From Azospirillum cavernae (lineage in GTDB: Bacteria; Pseudomonadota; Alphaproteobacteria; Azospirillales; Azospirillaceae), in NCBI RefSeq assembly GCF_003590795.1, contig NZ_QYUL01000003.1, forward strand, positions 310,001 to 374,000: DNA of 64,000 nucleotides, written 5' to 3'. This document shows, in pieces, positions 12,901-21,150 of the stretch (within the stretch, counting starts at the first letter, position 1; each line of letters opens with the position of its first letter). The translations under genes were made by a program, and so were the position numbers. Below the pieces are notes generated by a model. It had not been told where the DNA came from, searched no databases, and was given only the letters and a program-made list of their open reading frames with translations.

Positions 12901-13686
12901 GCCGAAGACAACCGCACCAATCAGTTGTTCGCCTCCACCCTGTTGGAACGGCTGGGCTACACGGTTGAGGTGGCCGAAAATGGGGAACAGGCGCTGGCCA
13001 TCGCAGCGGCGGGCGGCCTTGATTTGATCCTGATGGACGTGCAAATGCCGGTCATGGATGGGCTGGACGCCGCGCAGGCGATTCGTCAATTGGACGGGCC
13101 GCGCGCGCGCGTTCCGATCATCGCCTTGACCGCCGACGCCATGCCCGGCACCCGTGAGGAATGCCTGAGCGCCGGTATGGACGATTACATCACCAAGCCA
13201 ATCAACCGGGCGGGTTTGGTGGTGGCCCTGGACCGCTGGCTTGCGCCCGCTTCGGCGGAGCGCCTCTCCGAGCCGCCGCCTCCCCCCGAAAAGGCGCAGC
13301 CCCTGGACGGCGACGCCGGGCATGGCGAGGCGCTCGATGAATCCGTTCTGCTCAGCCTGGAAGCCAGCGTCGGGGCCGACAGTCTGGCCTTGATCGTTGA
13401 CAGCTTTTTGGAGGATGTCGCCGAGCGGCTCGCCCGCCTGTCGGTGATGAACGATGGCAAAGAGGATGGTCATCTCGATCTGGCGGTGTTGGCCGGGGAG
13501 GCGCACGATCTGTCCAGCATGGCCGGAAGTTTCGGCGGCATGGCCGTCATGCATTTGGCGTGGCGTTTGGAAGTCTCGTGCCGTCATGGTGAACAGGAAA
13601 AGGCGCAAGCGCTGCTTCCGGCCCTGGTCCGCGAAGCCGGACGATTGGAGCAAAGCCTGCGCCTGCGGGTGTCGGAACGCGCCTGA
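9931..13686 (+). CDS. Hybrid sensor histidine kinase: GAF-PAS-PAS-PAS-HisKA-HATPase-REC-REC-HPt
   Basis: The protein has 1251 residues and no evident membrane segment, so it is probably a cytosolic sensor. Domains in order: GAF (about 20-165), three PAS modules (about 190-545), HisKA with H608 in ATMSHEIRTPMNG, the ATPase domain (NLVGNAIKFTD, GGTGLGLAI), two receivers (D896 in LIDQTMPVMDG and D1036 in LMDVQMPVMDG) and a C-terminal HPt with H1192. The GTG start at 9931 overlaps the preceding stop (GTGA) and follows GGGGAGAG. An upstream ATG at 9904 is the alternative. A phosphorelay H608-D-H1192 to the sigma54 regulator is inferred from coupling. Confidence 0.88.
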   Translation: MSAVPAPFPADEAERQRALDSYCVVETEPEGRFDNITRLASHFFGTSIALVSLIDHDRQWFKSRVGLGATETPRDLAFCAHAILSDEVLVVRDATRDPRFSGNPLVTDAPHIRFYAGAPLLADGHRLGTLCVIDDIPHMGFSPRDAETLTQLARLVVDELDLRREILRREQAEADLRERTRLLNMAEEVGEFGHWYTNFSTGERRWSDEVFRIIGLEPGSVTPSGELAMSVTHPDDQARMGAALKRAQETGEGFDIAIRLLRPDGSARDATVRCTVDLDAGGKPIGLFGVMQDVTDRKREEEELRSSRELLALTFQATRDGIWDWDLRADSIWFSPIWKEQLGYHDDEIENSFDAWADLIVPEDRLAAMALVEDYNTGRVPVFEMVQRFRHKSGHVVHILSRAIHVLDEHGKAVRMVGAHTDITREKQTEEALGLAKQTLSDAIEAIPEGFVYYDADDRLILCNSQYLDAHPRTAPVIRPGTPFETILRTAIANGEFGGAPSTDIALEDWIRGELERHRAPSLPFERQLSDGRWILVAENKTASGALVGTRTDITDRKRFETELQRQAADMCALAEGLDSAREEADEQRLRAEEATRAKSDFLATMSHEIRTPMNGIMGMTELLFDTPLNEEQRQFAQAVRGSANALLTIINDILDFSKLEAGKVAIEALPFDPADVVEGVVELLAPRARDRDIEIGFFVDPNLRRTLIGDPTRIRQILINLVGNAIKFTDHGTIAVELEARDLATDHLVMRMSVTDSGIGIPEDALPTLFNKFQQVDGSITRKYGGTGLGLAICRQLAEVMGGGISVESAFGHGSRFQVDLPLALSGEEIIPAARPLAGRRALIVDDLAINQRVLASMLDGLGATVTVVDSALAALDALDRVTMIGQPFDVALIDQTMPVMDGCALLAAMAGQPLLARTKRVLVTSLGLGGRVERGLADAVLTKPLRQSALLSCLIGLFDPSSAITPALPEAENSGSDAAGPRTGHVLLAEDNRTNQLFASTLLERLGYTVEVAENGEQALAIAAAGGLDLILMDVQMPVMDGLDAAQAIRQLDGPRARVPIIALTADAMPGTREECLSAGMDDYITKPINRAGLVVALDRWLAPASAERLSEPPPPPEKAQPLDGDAGHGEALDESVLLSLEASVGADSLALIVDSFLEDVAERLARLSVMNDGKEDGHLDLAVLAGEAHDLSSMAGSFGGMAVMHLAWRLEVSCRHGEQEKAQALLPALVREAGRLEQSLRLRVSERA

Positions 13687-13720
13687 CGCGAAGATGGAGC
13701 CGGACGCAAGGCAGAGGGCG

Positions 13721-13741
13721 GCGCCGCATCCGCTGCGGCGC
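13721..13741. terminator. GC-rich hairpin after hybrid kinase gene
   Basis: A perfect 8-bp stem, GCGCCGCA (13721-13728) and TGCGGCGC (13734-13741), with a 5-base loop lies 35 bases after the kinase stop. No T run follows, so it is at best a weak terminator. The rest of the 228-base gap before gltA shows no gene; a gltA promoter must lie here but no clear -35/-10 pair was found. Confidence 0.35.
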
Positions 13742-13914
13742 ATCGGACATGTTGGTCTGGGCCGCGTCGTGCTATTCTTCCGACCGGCCAACCGCGCGGG
13801 CTGAACACCGGCGCGCAAGAACCAAGGCGGCGCAACGCCACGGCCCGGCACGCTCCAACAAAGCGTGGCGGACCGGACTGCAAAAACCAAGCAGCCCCTA
13901 GGAGAGTGACAAGC

Positions 13915-15246
13915 ATGGAATCGAGCAAGCACACGCCGCACGGTGATGTGACCGAGGTCGGCACCATCACGCTGACCGACAACGTCACGGGCAAAACGCT
14001 GACGCTGCCGTTGCTGGAAGGGTCCACCGGACCGCGCGTTGTCGACATCCGCAAGCTGTACGCCGCGACCGGCTATTTCACCTATGATCCGGGCTTCACC
14101 TCGACCGCCGCCTGCGATTCGGCCATCACCTACATCGATGGCGACGAAGGCGTTCTGCTGCATCGTGGCTACGCCATCGCCGATTTGGCCGACAATTGCG
14201 ATTTTCTGGAAGTCTGCCACCTGCTGCTGAACGGCGAACTGCCGAACGCGGAGGAGAAGGTCGATTTCGCGCGCACCATCACCTACCACACCATGGTGCA
14301 TGAGCAACTCGCGCGCTTTTACAGCGGTTTCCGCCGCGACGCCCACCCGATGGCGATCATGTGCGGCGTCGTCGGCGCCCTGTCGTCCTTCTACCACGAT
14401 TCCACCGACATCTTCGATCCGGTGCAGCGCAAGATCGCCGCGCACCGGCTGATCGCCAAGATGCCGACCATGGCGGCGATGGCCTACAAATACACCGCCG
14501 GTCAGCCCTTCATGTACCCGCGCAATGATTTGTCGTATGCGGAAAACTTCCTCTACATGACCTTCGGCACGCCGTGCGAGCCGTACAAGGTCAACCCGAT
14601 TCTGTCGAAGGCGATGGAGAAGATCTTCATCCTGCACGCCGACCACGAGCAGAACGCCTCCACCTCCACCGTTCGTTTGGCTGGCTCCTCGCACGCCAAC
14701 CCGTTCGCCTGCATCGCGTCGGGCATCGCCGCGCTGTGGGGGCCGGCCCATGGCGGCGCGAACGAGGCCGTGTTGAAGATGCTGGAGGAGATCGGCTCGG
14801 TCGAGCGGATCCCCGAATTCATCGCGCGCGCCAAGGACAAGAACGACAGCTTCCGCCTGATGGGCTTCGGCCACCGGGTCTACAAGAATTACGACCCGCG
14901 CGCCAAGATCATGCGCGAGACCTGTTACGAGGTTCTCGGCACCCTGGGCATCAAGGACGAGCCGCATCTGGCCATCGCGATGGAATTGGAAAAGATCGCG
15001 CTGTCCGATCCGTATTTCGTCGAGAAGAAACTTTACCCGAACGTCGATTTCTATTCGGGCATCATCCTGAAGGCGATGGGCTTCCCGACCAGCATGTTCA
15101 CCGTGCTGTTCGCGGTGGCCCGCACCGTCGGCTGGATCAGCCAGTGGAAGGAAATGATCGAGGACCCGGCCCAGAAGATCGGCCGTCCGCGTCAGCTCTT
15201 CACCGGCCACCCCGCCCGCGACTTCGTGCCGCTCGACAAACGCTGA
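13915..15246 (+). CDS. gltA: Citrate synthase
   Basis: This 443-residue enzyme condenses oxaloacetate and acetyl-CoA to citrate in the TCA cycle. It is the Gram-negative type II (hexameric) form. The signature [15 protein letters not shown] and the active-site region with [15 protein letters not shown] are present, as is the catalytic aspartate in [14 protein letters not shown] context near the C-terminus. The ATG at 13915 is chosen because GGAGAG (13901-13906) is eight bases upstream; a GTG three codons earlier overlaps that ribosome binding site. It stands alone on the plus strand. Confidence 0.96.
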   Translation: MESSKHTPHGDVTEVGTITLTDNVTGKTLTLPLLEGSTGPRVVDIRKLYAATGYFTYDPGFTSTAACDSAITYIDGDEGVLLHRGYAIADLADNCDFLEVCHLLLNGELPNAEEKVDFARTITYHTMVHEQLARFYSGFRRDAHPMAIMCGVVGALSSFYHDSTDIFDPVQRKIAAHRLIAKMPTMAAMAYKYTAGQPFMYPRNDLSYAENFLYMTFGTPCEPYKVNPILSKAMEKIFILHADHEQNASTSTVRLAGSSHANPFACIASGIAALWGPAHGGANEAVLKMLEEIGSVERIPEFIARAKDKNDSFRLMGFGHRVYKNYDPRAKIMRETCYEVLGTLGIKDEPHLAIAMELEKIALSDPYFVEKKLYPNVDFYSGIILKAMGFPTSMFTVLFAVARTVGWISQWKEMIEDPAQKIGRPRQLFTGHPARDFVPLDKR

Positions 15247-15326
15247 GGTCTGTCGGATCCGCGCGCCCCCCGGTCTCTTTCTACGGGGCCGGGCGGGCGC
15301 GCGGGACAGGCGCGGAGTGTGATTTT

Positions 15327-16379
15327 GTGACGTCAGACGTTCAGTTGGGACTGTCGGTCGCCGTGGTGGCGGTGGCCGGTGGGACGCCGCGCGTGGTAAC
15401 GGTGCGCAGCGAGTTCGCCGTTCCGGCGGAGCATCGCCGGGGCGACGAGCCGTTGCCGCACCGCGACGCCCTGCCCGGCGCGCCGTTCGAGCCGGAACGC
15501 TTCCGCACCCTGCAAGACGGCGTGCGCGCGGTGGCGGAGGGGCTGTCCGGCCTGTCGCTGCGCTATGTCGAGCAGCTTTACACCTTCGGCGACCGTTTCC
15601 GCGACCCGCACGAGCTGTTCGGCGGGCCGCGTTCGGTCGTGGTCGGCTATCTCGCCCTGGTGCGCGACGCCCCATTGGCGGGCGCGGCGGCGGAATGGCG
15701 GGCGCTGTACGATCATTTCCCGTGGGAGGATTGGCGCGACCAGCGCCCGGCCCTGCTGGACAGCGTCATCATCCCGGCGTTGCGCGGCTGGATCGCGGCG
15801 GCGGGCGATGACGAGGCGCGCGCCCGGCGCGGCGAACGCGCGCAGCTCGCTTTCGGCCTGGACGGGGCCGATTGGGACATGGAGCGGGTTCTCGAACGGT
15901 ATGAGATTCTGTACGAGGCCGGTTTGGTCGTCGAATCCTTCCGCGACCGCGATTTGGCCGCGCGGATGGCCGAGGCCCCGCCGCCGGGCGGCATCATGCC
16001 GCGCGCGCTGGGCCGACCGATGGCGCGCGACGGGCGGCGCGTCCTCGCCTCCGCGCTGGAACGGCTGCGCGGCAAGCTGAAATACCGGCCCATCGTGTTT
16101 GAATTGCTGCCGCCCACCTTCACCCTGCACCAGCTTCAACAGGTGGTCGAAGCCCTGTCGGGCGAGCGGGTGCACAAGCAAAATTTCCGCCGCCTGATGA
16201 TTTCCGGCGGTTTGGTCGAGCCGACCGGCAGCTTTGAAAGCCAGACCGGCGGACGCCCCGCCGAACTGCACCGTTTCCGCCGCCAAGCCATCCACGAGCG
16301 GACCAGCGCCGGGGCGATCCCCTCCGCCGACCCTTCCGCCCCGCCCCCCTCCGCGCCGCCCGCGTCCAATGGTCGCTGA
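15327..16379 (+). CDS. NrtR-like regulator (Nudix-related domain plus winged helix)
   Basis: This 350-residue protein has a C-terminal region (KLKYRPIVFELLPPTFTLHQ and VHKQNFRRLMISGGLVEPTG) that matches the winged-helix domain of the NrtR family, which represses NAD metabolism genes and senses ADP-ribose. The N-terminal half has the size of a Nudix domain, but I cannot see a canonical Nudix box, so it probably lacks hydrolase activity, as do many NrtR proteins. The GTG start at 15327 is supported by GGAG at 15314-15317. No NAD biosynthesis gene is adjacent, so the target is unknown. The C-terminal 40 residues are proline/serine-rich. Confidence 0.75.
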   Translation: MTSDVQLGLSVAVVAVAGGTPRVVTVRSEFAVPAEHRRGDEPLPHRDALPGAPFEPERFRTLQDGVRAVAEGLSGLSLRYVEQLYTFGDRFRDPHELFGGPRSVVVGYLALVRDAPLAGAAAEWRALYDHFPWEDWRDQRPALLDSVIIPALRGWIAAAGDDEARARRGERAQLAFGLDGADWDMERVLERYEILYEAGLVVESFRDRDLAARMAEAPPPGGIMPRALGRPMARDGRRVLASALERLRGKLKYRPIVFELLPPTFTLHQLQQVVEALSGERVHKQNFRRLMISGGLVEPTGSFESQTGGRPAELHRFRRQAIHERTSAGAIPSADPSAPPPSAPPASNGR

Positions 16380-17046
16380 CCTTCCGTTTTTGGCGGTGGC
16401 GTCGGTTTGCGTTCTCGCCGCGCTGCCAATCGGTCGGGTCATCGGCGCGTTGGCCGAGGCGTTGCCCGATCAGGCGTGGCCGGAGGGTGAAGGCTGGCGC
16501 GGGCGCCCGCGCCCATGGGCGACGGCGGGCGCGGCGGCGGTGGCGGCGATGGCGGCGGTGGCGTTGCCCTGGCCGCTGCTGCCGGTTGGCTGCCTGTTCG
16601 GGTGGGCCTTGCTGTTGGCGTCCCTGGTGGACGCGCGGCGCCGCTTGCTGCCCGACGTCGTGCTGCTGCCCTTGATTCCCCTTGGTCTGGCGGTGACGGC
16701 GTGGGAAAGCCCGGCGGGTGGTTGGGCCGACGCGCTGAGCGACCACGCGGCGGCGGCGGCCTTGGGCTACGCCCTGTTCGCCGGTCTGGCGGCGGGCTAT
16801 CGCCGTTTGCGCGGGCGCGACGGGTTGGGGCTGGGCGACGCGAAACTGTTGGCCGTGGCCGGAGCCTGGCTGGGGATGGAGGGACTGCCGAACGTCGTGC
16901 TTCTGGCGGCGCTCAGCGCGCTGGGGGTGACGGTCGTCCTGGCGGCGGCGCGGCGGGACCGCCTTTCCGGCGGCGCGTCAATCGCGTTTGGTCCCTATCT
17001 GGCGGCGGCGCTGTGGCTGCTATGGTTGGCGGACGGCCCGTTCTGA
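16369..17046 (+). CDS. Prepilin peptidase (A24 family), short form
   Basis: This 225-residue polytopic membrane protein resembles type IV prepilin leader peptidases. The two catalytic aspartates are present: D88 in LVDARRRLLPD and D157 in GLGLGDAKLL. Several hydrophobic segments flank them. The N-terminal methyltransferase domain of full-length PilD is missing, as in TadV/CpaA-like and other short forms. The gene overlaps the end of the NrtR-like gene by 11 bases in another frame. No pilin or pilus assembly gene lies nearby, so its substrate is unknown. Confidence 0.82.
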   Translation: MVADLPFLAVASVCVLAALPIGRVIGALAEALPDQAWPEGEGWRGRPRPWATAGAAAVAAMAAVALPWPLLPVGCLFGWALLLASLVDARRRLLPDVVLLPLIPLGLAVTAWESPAGGWADALSDHAAAAALGYALFAGLAAGYRRLRGRDGLGLGDAKLLAVAGAWLGMEGLPNVVLLAALSALGVTVVLAAARRDRLSGGASIAFGPYLAAALWLLWLADGPF

Positions 17047-17159
17047 TTGGTGCAACTTTTCTTTTTGGTGGGAAAGGTTGTCGCGCGGCGTTGGGCGCTG
17101 TTGTCAACGCGCGCCGGGGGGCCGATACTGGTCGTTATGGTTTTCACATCGGATTGTCC

Positions 17160-17810
17160 ATGTCTCACCGCATTCTGATCGCCGACGACCACCCGCTGAT
17201 GCGCACCGCCTTGGCCCAGACCATTGGGCAGGCGATGGCCGGGGCCGAAATTCTGGAAGTCTCGCGGTTCGACCAGATCAAGCCGGTGCTGGAAACCGGC
17301 GAGGGGGTGGACATCATCCTGCTCGACCTGCACATGCCGGGGATGAGCGGGTTGATCGGCTTGATGATGCTGCGCTCCGAACATCCGGCGATTCCGGTGA
17401 TCGTGGTCTCGGCGTCGGAAGATCCGGTGACGATCCAGCGTTCGATTGATTACGGCGCCTCGGGCTTCGTGCCAAAATCCGCCCCCAACACCCAGATCGT
17501 CGAGGCGATCAACGCCGTGCTGGATGGCGAATTGTGGTTGCCGGAACTCCACGGCGCGCACGACGCCGACGCCCCCGACCCGGCCCAGCGCGCGGCGACC
17601 CTGACTCCGCAACAGCTTCGCGTGCTGGCGGGCATCGCCGAGGGCAAGCTGAACAAGCAGATCGCCTATGAGATGAACGTCGCCGAAACCACGGTGAAGG
17701 CCCACGTCACCACGATCCTGCGCAAGCTGAACGTGCTGACCCGCACCCAGGCCGCCGTTCTGGCCAGCCAACTGGCCCTGGCCCCCGCGCCGCCGCCGCC
17801 GGTGGAATAA
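17160..17810 (+). CDS. LuxR/NarL-family response regulator
   Basis: This 216-residue protein consists of a receiver (D56 in IILLDLHMPGMSG; K in FVPKSAPN) and a C-terminal LuxR-type helix-turn-helix (LTPQQLRVLAGIAEGKLNKQIAYEMNVAETTVKAH split across residues about 143-200). It is an AgmR/DctR-like single response regulator. No kinase is adjacent. The tail ends APAPPPPVE. It begins 113 bases after the prepilin peptidase gene and may have its own promoter. Confidence 0.9.
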   Translation: MSHRILIADDHPLMRTALAQTIGQAMAGAEILEVSRFDQIKPVLETGEGVDIILLDLHMPGMSGLIGLMMLRSEHPAIPVIVVSASEDPVTIQRSIDYGASGFVPKSAPNTQIVEAINAVLDGELWLPELHGAHDADAPDPAQRAATLTPQQLRVLAGIAEGKLNKQIAYEMNVAETTVKAHVTTILRKLNVLTRTQAAVLASQLALAPAPPPPVE

Positions 17811-17863
17811 GGCGGCGCGCTATTGATAATGATTGACCACCATTCTGTTATATTATAACGTCC

Positions 17864-18072
17864 GTGCTCGACGGTTCCCCTCTGGGGATCAAAAGGGAAC
17901 ACGGTGACGCGCTCGCGCGGAATCCGTGGCTGCCCCCGCAACTGTCAGCGGATCGCCAAAGGTCCTTGTGACGCCTTGTCCCTCAAGGCCGTCATGCCAC
18001 TGCGCGCCGGTTCCCCCGGCCTGTGGGAAGGCAGACCAAACGCCATGATCCGTGAGCCAGGAGACCTGCCGT
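17864..18072 (+). promoter_or_regulatory. Cobalamin (B12) riboswitch
   Basis: The conserved elements of the cobalamin aptamer are visible in order. These are GGTTCCCC near 17873, GGGAAC and ACGGTG (17895-17905), GGCTGCCCCCGCAACTG (17928-17944), and the B12-box end GAGCCAGGAGACCTGCC (18053-18070). It lies on the plus strand upstream of the BtuF-like gene, so B12 binding should switch off the importer. A GC-rich hairpin follows (CCGGGC 18091-18096 with GCCCGG 18103-18108) that could be the expression platform, ending just before a ribosome binding site (AGGAG 18112-18116). Confidence 0.93.
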
Positions 18073-18121
18073 CGTCGTTGAAATCCCATGCCGGGCGGGG
18101 TTGCCCGGGTCAGGAGTCCTC

Positions 18122-18211
18122 ATGATGACGCCGCGCGCGCCCTTTGCGCGCCATTCTTTCCGTCTTTGTCGCCGCCCGTCCAACGACCGGCCCATCCGCC
18201 GGAGCTGGTGA
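18122..18211 (+). CDS. Possible short leader ORF after the riboswitch
   Basis: This is a 29-codon reading frame beginning MMTPRAPFARHSFRLCRRPS and ending RRSW. It follows AGGAG with a five-base spacer, directly behind the riboswitch expression-platform hairpin. The product would be very basic and arginine-rich, with no recognisable family. It may be a real leader peptide whose translation links the riboswitch to the importer genes, or a chance ORF in GC-rich DNA. Confidence 0.35.
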   Translation: MMTPRAPFARHSFRLCRRPSNDRPIRRSW

Positions 18212-18304
18212 GGCGCTGCGCCCTTGCGCGCTTTTCCTCCGTTTGATTCATCATCCTGCGCGTCGCCGCGCGGGATCGCTCCGCTTTTGCGTTCCAGGAT
18301 CATC

Positions 18305-19357
18305 ATGACCATCGCCATGTCCTTTTCCCGCTGGCGCCGCGCGGCGTCGCTTTGCGCCGTCGGCGCGCTCGCCGCTCTGTTCGGTCTGTCCGGCCCGGTT
18401 GACGCCGCCGAGGCCACCCGTTACCCGCTGACTCTTCAGAATTGCGGCGTGCCGATCCGCTTTGACCAGGCCCCCAAGCGCGCCGTGTCCATCGGCCAGA
18501 GCAGCACGGAAATTCTGCTGTCGTTGGGGCTGGCCGACCGGATCGTCGGCACCGCCGTCTGGGTTGGCCCGGTGCTGAAGCCCTTTGAAGCCGCGAACGC
18601 CAAAATCAAGCGTTTGGCCGACAACGACCCCAGCTTTGAGGCGGTGGTCGGGCAGGCGCCGGATCTGGTGACGGCGCAATTTGAATGGCATGTCGGCGCG
18701 AACGGGTCGGTCGGCAAGCGCGAGCAGTTCGCGGGCTTGGGCGTCCCAACCTATCTGTCGCCGTCCGATTGCGTGGAAAAGGACAATTCCGGCAGCGGCG
18801 ACGGGGTGCGCGCGCGGATGTTCACCATGGATCTGGTTTATCAGGAGATCCGCGAGCTGGCCCAAATCTTCGACGTCAACGACCGGGGCGAGGCGCTGGT
18901 CGCGCAACTGCGCCAACGCGAGGCCGCCGCCGTCGCCACCGTGGCGGGCAAGGCCAAGGACGTTCCCGTGCTCTTCTGGTTTTCCAGCAAGGACGTGAAG
19001 GGCGACGCCTTCGTCGCCGGACGGAATGGCGCCCCAGCCTACATCCTGTCCACGCTGGGCGCCCGCAACGTCATCGCCACCAACGAGGAATGGCCGTTGA
19101 TCGGCTGGGAGGGCATCGCCGCCGCGAATCCGGCGGTGATCGTCATCGCCACGATGGACCGCCGCCGTTACGCCGCCGACGATCCGGCGGTCAAGCGCGC
19201 CTTTCTGACCAGCGACCCGGTCGCCAGCAAGCTGGAGGCCGTGCGGCAAAACCGCATCGTCCTGATGGACGCGCAGTCGATGAATCCCACCATCCGCACC
19301 ATCGACGGCATCGAGGCGTTGGCCGCCGGCATCGCGTCCTTCGGGATGGCGCGGTGA
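18305..19357 (+). CDS. btuF: Periplasmic substrate-binding protein of a B12-type ABC importer (BtuF-like)
   Basis: This 350-residue class III binding protein of the BtuF/FepB type has a Sec signal peptide (hydrophobic run in residues about 15-38, ending VDAAEA). The core shows PKRAVSIGQSSTEILLSLGL, which matches the start of the ligand-binding lobe. It delivers ligand to the FecCD-type permease encoded next. The cobalamin riboswitch upstream makes a corrinoid the most likely ligand; an iron-siderophore relative cannot be fully excluded. The stop overlaps the permease start (TGATG). An ATG at 18305 gives a clean signal peptide; an in-frame start at 18224 would bury it. Confidence 0.85.
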   Translation: MTIAMSFSRWRRAASLCAVGALAALFGLSGPVDAAEATRYPLTLQNCGVPIRFDQAPKRAVSIGQSSTEILLSLGLADRIVGTAVWVGPVLKPFEAANAKIKRLADNDPSFEAVVGQAPDLVTAQFEWHVGANGSVGKREQFAGLGVPTYLSPSDCVEKDNSGSGDGVRARMFTMDLVYQEIRELAQIFDVNDRGEALVAQLRQREAAAVATVAGKAKDVPVLFWFSSKDVKGDAFVAGRNGAPAYILSTLGARNVIATNEEWPLIGWEGIAAANPAVIVIATMDRRRYAADDPAVKRAFLTSDPVASKLEAVRQNRIVLMDAQSMNPTIRTIDGIEALAAGIASFGMAR

Positions 19358-20367
19358 TGGCAAAGCCGGTCGCCGTCGCCCTTCTGGCCTTGGCGGCGCT
19401 TGGTTTCGCCATCGCGCTCGCCGCGTCGATTGGCGAGATGACCATCCCGCTGGAGATCATCGTCAAAACGGTGGGCAACCGGCTGTTCGGAACAACCTTT
19501 CCGCTCAACCGCATTCAGGAGGGGGTGGTCTGGGACTACCGGCTCAGCCGCGCGCTGGTCGCCGCCTGCTGCGGCGGGGCGTTGGCGGTGTCGGGCGTCA
19601 TCCTGCAAGCGCTGCTGCGCAACCCGCTGGCGGAACCCTATGTGCTGGGGATTTCCGCCGGAGCGTCCACCGGCGCGGTTCTGGTGATGATCGCCGGGAT
19701 CGGCGGCGGCGCCCTGTCGCTGTCGGGCGGCGCCTTTCTGGGCGCGGTCGCCGCCATCGCGCTGGTGGGTCTGCTGGCGATGGGAAGCGGCGGCGGGTCG
19801 GACCGCGTGCTGCTGGCTGGGGTGGCGGGGTCGCAACTGTTCAACGCCATGACCTCCTACATCGTCACCACCTCGGCCAACGCCGAACAGGCGCGCGGGG
19901 TGTTGTTCTGGCTGCTTGGCAATCTGGGCGGCGTGCGTTGGCCCGATGTGGGGCTGGCCGCGCCGGTGGCGTTGGGCGGCTTCGTCGTGGCGATGCTGCA
20001 CGCCCGCGCGCTCGACGCCTTCGCCTTTGGCGCCGACGCGGCGGCGTCCCTGGGCGTGCCGGTGCGCCGCGTGCGGCTGGTTCTGTTCGCGTTGACGGCG
20101 GCGATGACCGCCGCCATGGTCGGCATCGTCGGCTCCATCGGCTTCGTCGGGCTGGTCATCCCGCACGCCGCGCGCTTTCTGGTCGGGCAGGGGCACGCCC
20201 GCCTGTTGCCCGCCGCCTTGATGATCGGCGCGGTGTTTCTTGTTCTCGCCGACATCCTGTCCCGCATCCTGGTGGCGCAACAGGTGTTGCCGGTCGGCGT
20301 GGTGACGGCGCTGTTCGGCGCCCCGGCCTTCGCCGTCATTCTCTATCGGGCAAGGAGGCCGCTGTGA
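19357..20367 (+). CDS. btuC: FecCD-family ABC permease, B12 import (BtuC-like)
   Basis: This 336-residue inner-membrane permease has about ten hydrophobic segments. The family signatures are WDYRLSRALVAACCGGALAV, NPLAEPYVLGISAGASTGAV and GFVGLVIPHAARFLVG. It forms the channel of the importer with the ATPase encoded next. The start overlaps the previous stop, and the stop overlaps the ATPase start (GTGA), so the three genes are one coupled operon under riboswitch control. Confidence 0.9.
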   Translation: MAKPVAVALLALAALGFAIALAASIGEMTIPLEIIVKTVGNRLFGTTFPLNRIQEGVVWDYRLSRALVAACCGGALAVSGVILQALLRNPLAEPYVLGISAGASTGAVLVMIAGIGGGALSLSGGAFLGAVAAIALVGLLAMGSGGGSDRVLLAGVAGSQLFNAMTSYIVTTSANAEQARGVLFWLLGNLGGVRWPDVGLAAPVALGGFVVAMLHARALDAFAFGADAAASLGVPVRRVRLVLFALTAAMTAAMVGIVGSIGFVGLVIPHAARFLVGQGHARLLPAALMIGAVFLVLADILSRILVAQQVLPVGVVTALFGAPAFAVILYRARRPL

Positions 20368-21140
20368 CTGCCGATGTGACTCTGGCGACGCATGAGGTTC
20401 GGTGGGGAGTCGGCGGCGTCCTGATGGTGGACGGCGTCACCCTGGCGGCGGAGCCGGGGCGGATTCTGGGCTTGATCGGCCCCAACGGCTCGGGAAAATC
20501 CAGCCTGCTGCGGCTGATGGCCCGGCTGCGCAAGGTGTCGAGCGGCGTCGTCACGCTGGGCGACGCGAACATCGACGCTCTGCCGCGCCGCGCCTTCGCC
20601 CGCCGGGTGGCGCTGGTCGAACAGCAGGCGACGACGGAGGCGGCGCTCACCGTTCAGGACGTCGTGCGGCTGGGCCGCACGCCCCATCGCGGGCCGCTGT
20701 CGGCCTGGACCGGGGCCGACGCGGCGGCGGTGGACACCGCGCTGGAGCAGGTCGGGCTGGCCGACCGGCGCGAGCGTCTGTGGCACAGCCTGTCGGGCGG
20801 CGAGCGCCAGCGCGCCCACATCGCCCGCGCCCTGGCGCAATGCCCCAGCGAGCTGTTGTTGGACGAGCCGACCAACCATCTGGACATCCGCCACCAGCTC
20901 GAGATTCTGGCCCTGATCCGCCGCCTGCCGGTGACGAGCGTCGTCGCCCTGCACGACCTGAACCTCGCCGCCCTGTTCTGCGACCGGCTCGCCGTTCTTC
21001 ACCAGGGCAAGCTGGCGCGGGTTGGCACGCCGGACGAGGTGCTGACGGAGGAGCTGATCGAAACCGTCTTCGGCGTCCAGGCCAGCGTCGAGCGTTCCCC
21101 CCGCCACGGGCGGCTTCAGGTTCACTATTTGATGGGGTGA
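20364..21140 (+). CDS. btuD: ABC importer ATPase, B12-type (BtuD/FecE-like)
   Basis: This 258-residue ATPase energises the importer. Walker A is GPNGSGKSS (near residue 39), the signature is LSGGERQRAHIARAL, and Walker B is LLLDEPTNHLD followed by a switch histidine in ALHDLNLAALF. The GTG start at 20364 follows AGGAGG at 20353-20358. It is the last gene of the operon and meets the convergent kinase gene after 10 bases; no terminator was seen in that gap. Confidence 0.92.
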   Translation: MTADVTLATHEVRWGVGGVLMVDGVTLAAEPGRILGLIGPNGSGKSSLLRLMARLRKVSSGVVTLGDANIDALPRRAFARRVALVEQQATTEAALTVQDVVRLGRTPHRGPLSAWTGADAAAVDTALEQVGLADRRERLWHSLSGGERQRAHIARALAQCPSELLLDEPTNHLDIRHQLEILALIRRLPVTSVVALHDLNLAALFCDRLAVLHQGKLARVGTPDEVLTEELIETVFGVQASVERSPRHGRLQVHYLMG

Positions 21141-21150
21141 GGGCCTGTTC

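Noticed and set aside
9886-15675. Very long open frame on the minus strand opposite the hybrid kinase and citrate synthase
   Set aside because: It is a shadow frame of GC-rich coding DNA: Arg/Gln/His-rich with no domains, opposite two well-supported genes.
18305-21140. Iron-siderophore ABC importer
   Set aside because: The proteins alone would allow it, but the cobalamin riboswitch directly upstream favours B12.
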